5,208 bases of DNA from Gammaproteobacteria bacterium (GTDB taxonomy: Bacteria > Pseudomonadota > Gammaproteobacteria > BMS3Bbin11), in NCBI GenBank assembly GCA_030636465.1, contig DAOVWW010000135.1, positions 1 to 5,208 of the forward strand. The letters run 5' to 3'. Shown piece after piece: positions 1 to 5,208 of the stretch (its first letter is position 1; every line of letters begins with the position of its first letter). Below the pieces are notes generated by a model. It saw nothing but the letters and a program-made list of their open reading frames with translations, was not told where the DNA came from and searched no databases. A program made the translations under genes and the position numbers.

Positions 1-37
1 AGATTATATTCATTTATGTATTATGTTTAGTATTAAT

Positions 38-58
38 TGTGGGGGCGCGCCTCCCACA
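38..58 (-). terminator. GC-rich hairpin just downstream of prfB, possible weak terminator
   Basis: The prfB stop codon is followed after 12 nt by an inverted repeat. Six base pairs (TGTGGG with CCCACA) surround a core that includes the 8-bp palindrome GGCGCGCC at 44-51. On the prfB-sense strand the stem is interrupted by one A/C mismatch, then a further G-C pair closes a 5-nt loop. The flanks on both sides are very AT-rich, so the hairpin stands out. It lacks a proper T-run: the prfB-sense sequence after it begins AATTAATAC. It may be a weak or RNA-stabilising terminator of the leftward transcript. The rest of 1-70 holds no gene that I can support. Confidence 0.35.
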
Positions 59-70
59 GTATGTATATTA

Positions 71-1169
71 TTACAGCCCGCTTTTAAGGCTAGCCTCAAT
101 AAACTGGTTCAGATCACCATCCAGTACTGCCTGGGTATTACCGGTTTCAACGCCTGTACGCAGATCTTTAATACGCGATGAATCCAGTACATACGAACGG
201 ATTTGACTGCCCCAGCCAATGTCTGATTTCGACTCTTCTACTTCTTTCTGATCTTCCTGCTGCTTCTGTATTTCCAGTTCATACAAACGCGCCTTCATCA
301 TGTCCATCGCCTGGGCCTTATTGCGATGCTGAGATCGATCATTCTGGCATTGTACAACGACACCGGTAGGGATATGGGTCAACCGTACCGCAGAATCGGT
401 CTTATTTACATGCTGGCCACCCGCGCCGCTGGCACGGTAGGTATCGATGCGTAAATCTGCAGGGTTAATTTCTATTTCAATGCTGTCGTCTATCTCCGGC
501 GAGACGAAAACCGAGGCAAAAGATGTGTGGCGCCGATTGCCGGAATCAAAGGGGGATTTTCTTACCAGGCGGTGCACACCTGTTTCGGTACGCAAAGAAC
601 CAAAAACATACTCCCCGGTAAATTTAATGGTAGCGCTTTTAATTCCAGCAACATCACCATCAGAGGCTTCCATCAGTTCTGTCTTAAAACCTTCGCGTTC
701 ACCCCAGCGTAAATACATGCGCAGCAGCATGTTCGCCCAGTCCTGCGCCTCGGTTCCGCCGGAGCCAGCCTGTATGTCCATCCAGGCATTGTTTGCATCC
801 ATCTTGCCGGAAAACATCCGACGGAATTCCAGCTCTTCCAGTTTTTTCAGATGTTTATCCAGTTCACCCTGAAGCTCTGCAAGCATCGATTCATCATTTT
901 CCTCCTCTATCATTGAGAGGAATTCGGTGGATTCTTCTATGCCATTTTCAAGCATCAATATAACATCGACTACCGCTTCCAGCCTGGCACGCTCCTGCCC
1001 CAGAGACTGCGCTCGCTCTGGATCGTTCCATACATCTGGGCTTTCCAGCTCACGCTGGATTTCGGTTAGCTGTTCGGACTTTGTATCGAAGTCAAAGATA
1101 CCCCCTCAAAGACAGTACACGCGCCCTCATGTCTTTCAGCTGGTTCTTTAAAGGATTCAGATCTTCCAT
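71..1169 (-). CDS. prfB: Peptide chain release factor 2 (RF2), made by programmed +1 frameshift
   Basis: RF2 recognises UAA and UGA stop codons in the ribosomal A site and triggers hydrolysis of peptidyl-tRNA in the cytoplasm. The coding sequence is complement(join(71..1093,1095..1169)). Codons 1-25 are read from ATG at 1169-1167, T1094 is skipped, and codons 26-365 follow in the +1 frame to the stop at 73-71. The product is 365 residues, equal to E. coli RF2. Visible motifs are the helical N-terminal domain, the UGA/UAA-reading SPF tripeptide (205-207) in RKSPFDSG, and the catalytic GGQ (250-252) in SGAGGQHVN. Residue 246 is Ala, as in most bacteria; E. coli K-12 has the less active Thr. The start is bounded by an in-frame TGA at 1175-1173. 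No good Shine-Dalgarno sequence is visible before it (TTTGAATA). In E. coli prfB lies between recJ and lysS; here a sialidase-like gene is upstream. Identity is essentially certain. Confidence 0.98.
1091..1106 (-). promoter_or_regulatory. RF2 autoregulatory +1 frameshift site
   Basis: On the coding strand the sequence reads AGGGGG TAT CTT TGA C. It has the three known parts of the prfB recoding signal: an internal Shine-Dalgarno-like AGGGGG (1106-1101), a slippery CTT (1097-1095) spaced by one TAT codon, and an in-frame TGA (1094-1092) followed by C, a poor termination context. When RF2 is scarce the ribosome pauses at TGA and the tRNA on CTT slips to TTT, skipping one base. Translation then continues with GAC (Asp26). 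When RF2 is abundant, a 25-residue peptide is released instead. As far as I recall it, the E. coli core is identical. The continuous RF2 homology on both sides in different frames rules out a sequencing error as the explanation. Confidence 0.97.
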
Positions 1170-1214
1170 TATTCAAATAATACGCTGTGTTGGATTGCCA
1201 TAGGATTGGGGCGG

Positions 1215-1243
1215 ATTCTATCAGGTCAGCTATGGGATAAGAA
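1215..1243 (-). promoter_or_regulatory. Candidate sigma-70 promoter for prfB
   Basis: Within the 87 nt between the sialidase-like gene and prfB, the leftward strand has TAGAAT (1220-1215), five of six matches to the -10 consensus. It is preceded at 17 bp by TTCTTA (1243-1238), only three of six matches to the -35 consensus. A start near 1208 would give a leader of about 40 nt. The score is modest and such matches arise by chance, so this is a candidate only. Co-transcription from upstream is the alternative. Confidence 0.25.
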
Positions 1244-1256
1244 GCTGCAGCAGAAC

Positions 1257-2414
1257 TCAAAGTCTGCTATCTATCCAGGCTTTATTGAAGCTGACATAAG
1301 CCACCTTTTCCCTTTTCCACGTATACACCAGGTGATAAATGCCATCTCTGGACTGAATAATATAGGGGTATGAAAACTCATCCTTATTGTTATCATCACG
1401 CAGTTCACTGGCTTCTATATCAACGATTTTTTTCCAGCTCCTACCCTGGTCTGATGAAAAAGCGACAGCCAATGGATTTCTATGTTCAGCAGAATCGTTA
1501 AAAGCCAGAACGACACCCTCACTATTACCCGCAATAGACACTGCTGCATCCGGGTTAGAAAAACCGGTTTCAACTGGCACTGACCAGGTTCTGCCACTAT
1601 TAGAGCTAGTCATCTGAAGTAATTTTCTTTCAGGGCTGCTATCACGTAACACAGCAAGCATGTGTTCCTCCCCTATAATAGCGATGTCTGGCTGGATTTT
1701 ATGCCTGCCTTTGGTCATCCTTATTTTTTCTTTTACCTCACCGTCTGTATCCAGCCGTAAAAGCTCAGCAAACTTACCCGCCAGTTCGTGGTACACAGGC
1801 AGACCTATCGTTCCGTCTTGATAGAAAAAAGGGCGTCCTTTCGTCAAGGTGCTTAGATTCAGAAAAGGTGACGTGACAAGCCTTTTAACCTTGCCCCAGT
1901 TGTTACCGCCATCTACAGACTTCACCATGCTGATACTGCTGGTAGACCAGCCACCGATAGATACCGTGACAAAAAACATCCAGACATGCTGATTTTCTCC
2001 AGCAAGTAACACGGCATTGCCAAGCTTTCTGATATGTACACCAAGATCATCTGCTACCTGCTGGCGACTGAGGGAAACTACTGGCTTGCTCCAGCTTTGT
2101 GACAACTTATCCAAATGTGAGCTATAGAGCGCGACGTCATGAGCACCTTCGCGCTCACCGCCATACCAGACAGATAATATTGTTCCATCAGAGAGTTCGA
2201 CAAGAGTCGGAGCATGCACACTGCGAGTTGGGCTATCTGCAGAAACAAAACCTTTGCTGAATAAAACTGAAGGCATTTGCTTTGCAATATCATCAGCTTT
2301 TTGATCCATCAGGCGCCAGTCAGATAAGCGCCCGCCATCCGCGGCCAGAATAAGCACCATGGCCAGAACCACTACAATAAAGAGAGTGCTTTTTATAAAA
2401 CCGGAGGTAAACAT
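1257..2414 (-). CDS. Membrane-anchored sialidase-like protein with BNR/Asp-box repeats
   Basis: The 385-residue product has a short N-terminus, a hydrophobic segment at about 9-25 without a clear cleavage site (signal anchor or uncleaved signal peptide), and then an exported domain that should face the periplasm. The domain has the sequence style of a six-bladed sialidase-like propeller. Asp-box motifs are seen at 166-173 (SVDGGNNW), 271-277 (SNSGRTW) and 320-327 (SSDQGRSW). Other family-like segments are HAPTLVELSDGTIL (67-80), WYGGEREGAHD (83-93), LPVYHE (205-210) and SYPYIIQSRDGIYHLVYTW (348-366). These match the group annotated as predicted neuraminidases (COG4692/BNR_2 type). Classical sialidases start this region with an R-I-P motif, whereas here it is H-A-P, so true sialic acid hydrolysis is doubtful and another glycan may be the substrate. 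ATG at 2414 is preferred because it includes the membrane segment, although no Shine-Dalgarno is evident in its AT-rich leader. It lies 39 nt after the unknown gene and 87 nt before prfB. Confidence 0.8.
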   Translation of the reverse strand: MFTSGFIKSTLFIVVVLAMVLILAADGGRLSDWRLMDQKADDIAKQMPSVLFSKGFVSADSPTRSVHAPTLVELSDGTILSVWYGGEREGAHDVALYSSHLDKLSQSWSKPVVSLSRQQVADDLGVHIRKLGNAVLLAGENQHVWMFFVTVSIGGWSTSSISMVKSVDGGNNWGKVKRLVTSPFLNLSTLTKGRPFFYQDGTIGLPVYHELAGKFAELLRLDTDGEVKEKIRMTKGRHKIQPDIAIIGEEHMLAVLRDSSPERKLLQMTSSNSGRTWSVPVETGFSNPDAAVSIAGNSEGVVLAFNDSAEHRNPLAVAFSSDQGRSWKKIVDIEASELRDDNNKDEFSYPYIIQSRDGIYHLVYTWKREKVAYVSFNKAWIDSRL

Positions 2415-2453
2415 TTACAAAATTTTTAATAAAAGAAAATGCGAGGCTGACAG

Positions 2454-3101
2454 CTATTTTTTCTGCGCATTCAGATAGCTTTCTGGTACGGAAAAAGCAG
2501 GTTTCCCATCGAGACCCTCATCAGGCAACACCACTTCAGGAGGACGCGATGCCTGCATTATTAATGCTTTAATATCCTTAAGCTCACTAATACCCAGGGA
2601 CTGGAACATTATCTCAACAATGCTGAAAAATAGCTCCGATTGAAGATCAGGCCGGGAACCGAAGGTTTTTTCACAGCACGAAGCAATTTTTCGAATAAAA
2701 TCGGCAGAAGTTGAGCGTCGCGCTGTGGTATCTCTGCCCTCAAAATTCTGCACCGCTTTACCCGTCATTGATCGTATGATCAGCAGAGGTTTTTTTACCA
2801 CTCTGAAAGGCATCTGGTAATCCAGCCCTACAGGCGCATGATCAATCAACCAGCCATATACATCAGGCGACATTTCCTCAAGCGCTTTATCTAGAGCTCT
2901 AGAAGCCTGATTTACAGCTTTAAGTTGCCCAAGTATGACATCATCACTGAGCTCGCTCTCACGCAAACCTCCAAGAGCCAGATGCCAGGCCACTTCACTT
3001 TCCAGGCTAGCGAAAAATGGCTCTAAATTATCCTCTGTGGTATCCAGCAGCTCGGCAAATTTTTTCCGGAATTCTGGCTGCAGGTCAAAGTATACAATCA
3101 T
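2454..3101 (-). CDS. Conserved-looking hypothetical protein, 215 residues, cytoplasmic
   Basis: I do not recognise this protein. It begins MIVYFDLQPEFRKK and has no signal peptide or membrane segment. It appears mostly alpha-helical and acidic in the first 80 residues. The middle has a basic stretch (VVKKPLLIIRSMTGKAVQNF, about 102-121), followed by GRDTTARRS (123-131). The part around 133-180 (DFIRKIASCCEKTFG, then FFSIVEIMFQSLGI) looks like an amphipathic helical bundle with a Cys-Cys pair at 142-143. The last 30 residues are Pro-rich and probably extended. The ATG at 3101 has a weak Shine-Dalgarno-like AGAG about 9 nt upstream. The long uninterrupted frame, smooth residue composition and short spacing to the next gene support a real gene. 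It is first in a leftward block with the sialidase-like gene, with no hairpin terminator in the 39-nt gap, so the two are probably co-transcribed. Its style vaguely recalls uncharacterised proteins of accessory regions, but that is an impression only. Confidence 0.75.
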   Translation of the reverse strand: MIVYFDLQPEFRKKFAELLDTTEDNLEPFFASLESEVAWHLALGGLRESELSDDVILGQLKAVNQASRALDKALEEMSPDVYGWLIDHAPVGLDYQMPFRVVKKPLLIIRSMTGKAVQNFEGRDTTARRSTSADFIRKIASCCEKTFGSRPDLQSELFFSIVEIMFQSLGISELKDIKALIMQASRPPEVVLPDEGLDGKPAFSVPESYLNAQKK

Positions 3102-3114
3102 GCTTTTTCTCTGA

Positions 3115-3130
3115 TAAAAACACGTTTTTA
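3115..3130. repeat. 16-bp near-palindrome TAAAAAC-AC-GTTTTTA
   Basis: A 7-bp inverted repeat is separated by two bases. It lies 14 to 29 nt before the start codon of the unknown leftward gene, in the position of an operator or the 5' untranslated leader. A 2-nt loop is too small for a good RNA hairpin, so a protein-binding site on DNA is the more natural reading. A chance palindrome in AT-rich DNA is also possible. Confidence 0.4.
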
Positions 3131-3135
3131 TTAAT

Positions 3136-3173
3136 AGTTATTGTAAGAGTTATTGTAGAATACGGTTATTGAA
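3136..3173. repeat. Direct repeats of AGTTATTGTA in the divergent spacer
   Basis: AGTTATTGTA occurs exactly at 3136-3145 and again at 3148-3157, a period of 12 bp. A third partial copy, GGTTATTGAA, lies at 3164-3173. The first two copies sit about one helical turn apart on the same DNA face, as tandem binding sites for a regulator often do. They overlap the -10-like TACAAT hexamers of the leftward strand. No known factor consensus is recognised. Confidence 0.5.
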
Positions 3174-3287
3174 GTGATCTCCCCTCTACCTGACATATAG
3201 TAGATTATTCAGCGCAATAAGCAAACATTACTACATATCTGCTTTCCTGTGCTGTTTTTTGTAAATATTTAGATACCAGAAAAAATA

Positions 3288-4826
3288 ATGCAAGAAAATA
3301 CCCAGCAACAGCTAATCCGTACCGGCTTCAGTATTTTATTCCTGATAGCTATCGTCATTTTCATCCAGTTTACCGCGAATGAAGGAGAAGGGAGACTGTT
3401 GCTGGTCATTGCCGCGGTAATCGGTGGCTATATGGCATTAAATATTGGTGCCAATGATGTCGCCAATAATGTCGGTCCGGCTGTGGGTTCTCAGGCCCTC
3501 ACTCTCAGCGGTGCAATTCTCATAGCCATCATATTTGAGTCCGCTGGTGCCCTGATCGCCGGCGGTGATGTCGTCAGCACTATCAAAAAAGGCATCATAG
3601 ACCCGAGCATGATTTCTGATGCCAACACCTTTATCTGGTTGATGATGGCGGCCTTACTCGCTGGTGCGGTCTGGCTAAATCTTGCTACGGCCATGGGCGC
3701 ACCTGTCTCGACTACTCATTCTATTGTTGGTGGCGTACTCGGTGCAGGTATTGCCGCTGGAGGCTTCGGCATAGCCAACTGGGACAAGATGGGGGCTATT
3801 GCTGCCAGCTGGGTGATTTCACCAGCTATGGGCGGCCTCATTGCTGCCTCTTTCCTGTACCTGATAAAAAGAAAGATCACCTATAAACATGACAAACTGG
3901 AAGCAGCTAAAAAAGTCGTACCGCTGCTTTTGATGGTTATGGCCTGGGCCTTTTCCACCTATTTATTACTGAAAGGCTTTAAACATATCTGGAAGATGAA
4001 CTTCTTTACCGCTGCAGGCGCCGGTGCAGTGATAGCCATAACCGTCTATCTGCTGGTGCGCCCCATGATCAGTAAAGCCGCCAGTAACCTGAAAAACAGC
4101 AAGGCCAGTATCAATCAGTTGTTTACCATCCCACTGATAGTTGCGGCTGCATTTCTTAGCTTTGCTCATGGTGCAAACGACGTTGCCAACGCCGTCGGCC
4201 CGCTAGCGGCCATCAATGAAGCTATTACCGGTGGGGGCATCGCCAGTAAGGCGCAAATCCCTCTCTGGGTAATGCTAATTGGTGCGGCGGGTATCGCCGT
4301 CGGACTCGCTCTGTATGGCCCAAAACTAATCCATACTGTGGGATCAGAAATTACTGAACTGGATAAGACCCGGGCGTTCTGCGTTGCGATGGCCGCAGCG
4401 ATCACCGTTATTATCGCCTCACAGCTGGGCTTGCCTGTCAGTTCAACACATATTGCTGTGGGCGGCATATTTGGAGTGGGCTTCCTTCGTGAAGTCCTGA
4501 AATCAAACTACAGCGGCATGATCGAAGAGATCAAACATCATCATGAAGATGATGATGCAGAGATTGTTGAGGCGTTCCTGCATGAGTTCGACGAGGCATC
4601 AGTGGATAAGAAATGCATTATGCTGAATCAACTGAAGCAAGACTCTGCAAAGGCACATCTGCGGAAAAAGGAACGTAAGCAATTAAGAAAAGTTTACCGC
4701 ACTGAACTGGTAAAACGTTCACACCTTAAAAGAATACTCGCCGCCTGGATTATTACCGTACCGGCAACCGGGATGATGGCAGCCCTCTTCTTTTACATGA
4801 TTCGAGGCATGATGCTGCCGCAGTAA
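3288..4826 (+). CDS. PiT-family inorganic phosphate permease
   Basis: This 512-residue inner-membrane protein imports inorganic phosphate by cation symport; whether it uses H+ (often as a metal-phosphate complex) or Na+ cannot be read from the sequence. The family's inverted duplication is clear. Signature one is GANDVANNVGPAVGS (54-68) with APVSTTHSIVGG (138-149); signature two is GANDVANAVGPLA (295-307) with LPVSSTHIAVGG (382-393). Asp57/Asp298 and His144/His388 are thus paired positions. There are about eleven or twelve hydrophobic segments, the first at 9-30 and the last at 483-505. A charged insert of about 80 residues (403-482), including HHHEDDD at 417-423 and many Lys/Arg further on, precedes the last segment. 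ATG at 3288 follows an in-frame TAG at 3270-3272 and has no strong Shine-Dalgarno. No PhoU-like (DUF47) partner, common beside such permeases, is adjacent. Some family members carry sulfate, but phosphate is the likelier substrate. The gene is convergent with the GGDEF gene. Confidence 0.95.
   Translation: MQENTQQQLIRTGFSILFLIAIVIFIQFTANEGEGRLLLVIAAVIGGYMALNIGANDVANNVGPAVGSQALTLSGAILIAIIFESAGALIAGGDVVSTIKKGIIDPSMISDANTFIWLMMAALLAGAVWLNLATAMGAPVSTTHSIVGGVLGAGIAAGGFGIANWDKMGAIAASWVISPAMGGLIAASFLYLIKRKITYKHDKLEAAKKVVPLLLMVMAWAFSTYLLLKGFKHIWKMNFFTAAGAGAVIAITVYLLVRPMISKAASNLKNSKASINQLFTIPLIVAAAFLSFAHGANDVANAVGPLAAINEAITGGGIASKAQIPLWVMLIGAAGIAVGLALYGPKLIHTVGSEITELDKTRAFCVAMAAAITVIIASQLGLPVSSTHIAVGGIFGVGFLREVLKSNYSGMIEEIKHHHEDDDAEIVEAFLHEFDEASVDKKCIMLNQLKQDSAKAHLRKKERKQLRKVYRTELVKRSHLKRILAAWIITVPATGMMAALFFYMIRGMMLPQ
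4536..4557 (+). repeat. Perfect 9-bp inverted repeat with GAAG loop inside the permease gene
   Basis: CATCATCAT (4536-4544) and ATGATGATG (4549-4557) are exact reverse complements separated by GAAG. In frame they encode HHHEDDD plus the start of the next codon, in the charged insert of the permease. The mRNA could form a stable short hairpin here. The simplest origin is trinucleotide-repeat growth, since CAT repeats and GAT repeats complement each other when offset. Confidence 0.7.
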
Positions 4827-4847
4827 GGCGTGTTACGTGTTACGTAA
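4827..4847. other. Short convergent gene junction with tandem TGTTACG repeat
   Basis: Only 21 nt separate the stop codons of the permease and the GGDEF gene. They contain TGTTACG twice in tandem (4831-4837, 4838-4844), ending in the 8-bp palindrome TTACGTAA (4840-4847). There is no GC-rich stem with a T-run, so I see no intrinsic terminator for either gene. Transcripts may end inside the opposing gene or by Rho. Confidence 0.6.
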
Positions 4848-5208
4848 TTATGCCTGTTGCTCTTGTTGCACCCTCTCTTTGGTAAAAACTGTTACCTGGT
4901 TTCGACCTGATGCTTTCGAGTGATACATGGCCTGGTCGGCCTGATTAAGGAGGGTGTTGATATCCAGGGTTTTGCCTGACTGCCAACTGGCCACACCAAT
5001 ACTGATAGTCACTGAAATTGTTTTACCCTTGGCGGATACAGTATGCGCTGCCACTAGTTTGCGCAGTCTTTCAGCTATTTTTCGCGCCTCATCAAGATCT
5101 GTATCTGGCAGCATGACGGCAAATTCTTCGCCTCCAAAGCGCGCGAAGACGTCTTCCCCTCTCAACATGTCTCTACACACACTGGAAATACCAATCAGCA
5201 CTTCGTCA
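4848..5208 (-). CDS. GGDEF diguanylate cyclase, C-terminal part (start beyond right edge)
   Basis: This is the last 119 or so residues of a protein whose 5' end is outside the window. The frame is open to the edge and reads DEVLIGISSVCRDMLRGED, the usual middle of a GGDEF domain, so the GTG at 5201 is not the true start. The domain makes cyclic di-GMP from two GTP. The active-site signature is present as GGEEF (5135-5121), a functional variant of GGDEF. The product-inhibition I-site RxxD is present as RGED (5162-5151), five residues before it. The end of the domain (ADQAMYHSKASGRNQV) is typical and complete, followed by a short tail of about ten residues (TKERVQQEQQA) and TAA. The fragment therefore looks catalytically competent and feedback-inhibited. 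Sensor domains, membrane segments or an added EAL domain upstream cannot be judged; nothing follows GGDEF at the C-terminus. Confidence 0.95.
   Translation of the reverse strand, partial: DEVLIGISSVCRDMLRGEDVFARFGGEEFAVMLPDTDLDEARKIAERLRKLVAAHTVSAKGKTISVTISIGVASWQSGKTLDINTLLNQADQAMYHSKASGRNQVTVFTKERVQQEQQA

Larger units (their letters stand above)
3102..3287. promoter_or_regulatory. Divergent intergenic region holding promoters of the unknown gene and the phosphate permease
   Basis: This AT-rich 186-nt spacer must drive transcription in both directions. Rightwards, CTGACA (3190-3195, five of six matches to the -35 consensus) is followed after 17 nt by CGCAAT (3213-3218), a poor -10, so the permease promoter is uncertain. 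Leftwards, TACAAT occurs twice (3157-3152 and 3145-3140) as -10-like hexamers, without good -35 partners. I looked for a PhoB box (CTGTCAT-type direct repeats); only one half, CTGACAT (3190-3196), resembles it, so phosphate-starvation control is not shown. Repeats inside this region are listed separately. Confidence 0.5.

Noticed and set aside
3..8. A perfect TATAAT hexamer on the - strand at the window edge
   Set aside because: No acceptable -35 at 16-18 bp (ACTAAA at 17 bp) and the surrounding DNA is so AT-rich that chance matches are expected.
447..872. A 141-codon open frame on the + strand opposite prfB
   Set aside because: It lies wholly antisense to well-conserved RF2 sequence, its translation is Ser/Pro/Arg-rich low-quality sequence, and no start context or domain supports it.
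1066..1260. A 64-codon leftward frame beginning with TTG at the sialidase stop and overlapping the prfB start
   Set aside because: It is neither of the two frames used by RF2, has no domain, and begins with a poor start codon; the RF2 homology explains the region.
1249..1268. Inverted repeat AGCAGA/TCTGCT with an 8-nt loop across the sialidase-like gene's stop codon
   Set aside because: The stem is only six weak pairs and no T-run follows on either strand, so it does not qualify as a terminator.
1867..1998. The idea that prfB, or the sialidase-like gene, is a pseudogene
   Set aside because: The only break in prfB is the conserved recoding site, and the sialidase-like frame is uninterrupted over 385 codons with family motifs throughout, including the stretch given here.
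3190..3207. Possible PhoB box upstream of the phosphate permease
   Set aside because: Only CTGACAT resembles a CTGTCAT half-site; the second half at the expected 11-bp spacing (TAGATTA) does not match.
4166..4468. A 100-codon open frame on the - strand inside the permease gene
   Set aside because: It is the mirror of the conserved second PiT repeat; the Ala/Ile/Pro-rich translation is what reverse reading of Gly/Ala-rich membrane codons gives.
5199..5201. GTG as the start of the GGDEF protein
   Set aside because: The frame stays open to the window edge (GAC GAA before GTG) and those residues continue the normal GGDEF-domain sequence, so the true start is outside.

Overview
This window looks like chromosomal DNA from a free-living gammaproteobacterium of moderate GC content (mid-forties by eye, not counted). 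The release factor RF2 is close to the E. coli protein throughout: same 365-residue length, same SPF and GGQ motifs, and the same programmed frameshift cassette. The PiT-type phosphate permease and the GGDEF protein also fit a proteobacterium. I cannot name the genus. There is no tRNA, rRNA, transposase, integrase or CRISPR array.

Three genes are read leftwards over the first 3.1 kb, in transcription order: an unrecognised 215-residue cytoplasmic protein (3101 to 2454), a membrane-anchored protein of the sialidase-like BNR/Asp-box type (2414 to 1257), and prfB (1169 to 71). The gaps are 39 and 87 nt. No convincing terminator lies between them, so read-through is plausible, although the 87-nt gap also has room for a separate prfB promoter. 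prfB can only be read whole by a +1 frameshift at codon 26, where an in-frame TGA makes RF2 control its own synthesis. Downstream of prfB is a short AT-rich spacer with one GC-rich hairpin, and no second gene begins before the window edge.

A 186-nt divergent intergenic region (3102 to 3287) separates this block from a rightward gene for a PiT-family inorganic phosphate permease (3288 to 4826). The spacer carries direct repeats of GTTATTG and a near-palindrome, which are candidate operator elements. The permease gene runs convergently, with only 21 nt between, into the C-terminal part of a GGDEF diguanylate cyclase whose start lies beyond the right edge.

The genes do not form an obvious single pathway: translation termination, a putative glycan-acting envelope protein, phosphate uptake and c-di-GMP signalling. 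I see no clear new multi-gene defence or metabolic system. The observations most worth following are the unknown gene paired with the sialidase-like gene upstream of prfB, the apparent loss of the first catalytic arginine in that sialidase-like protein, the repeats in the divergent spacer, and a charged His/Asp-rich insert in the permease that is encoded by a perfect inverted repeat.
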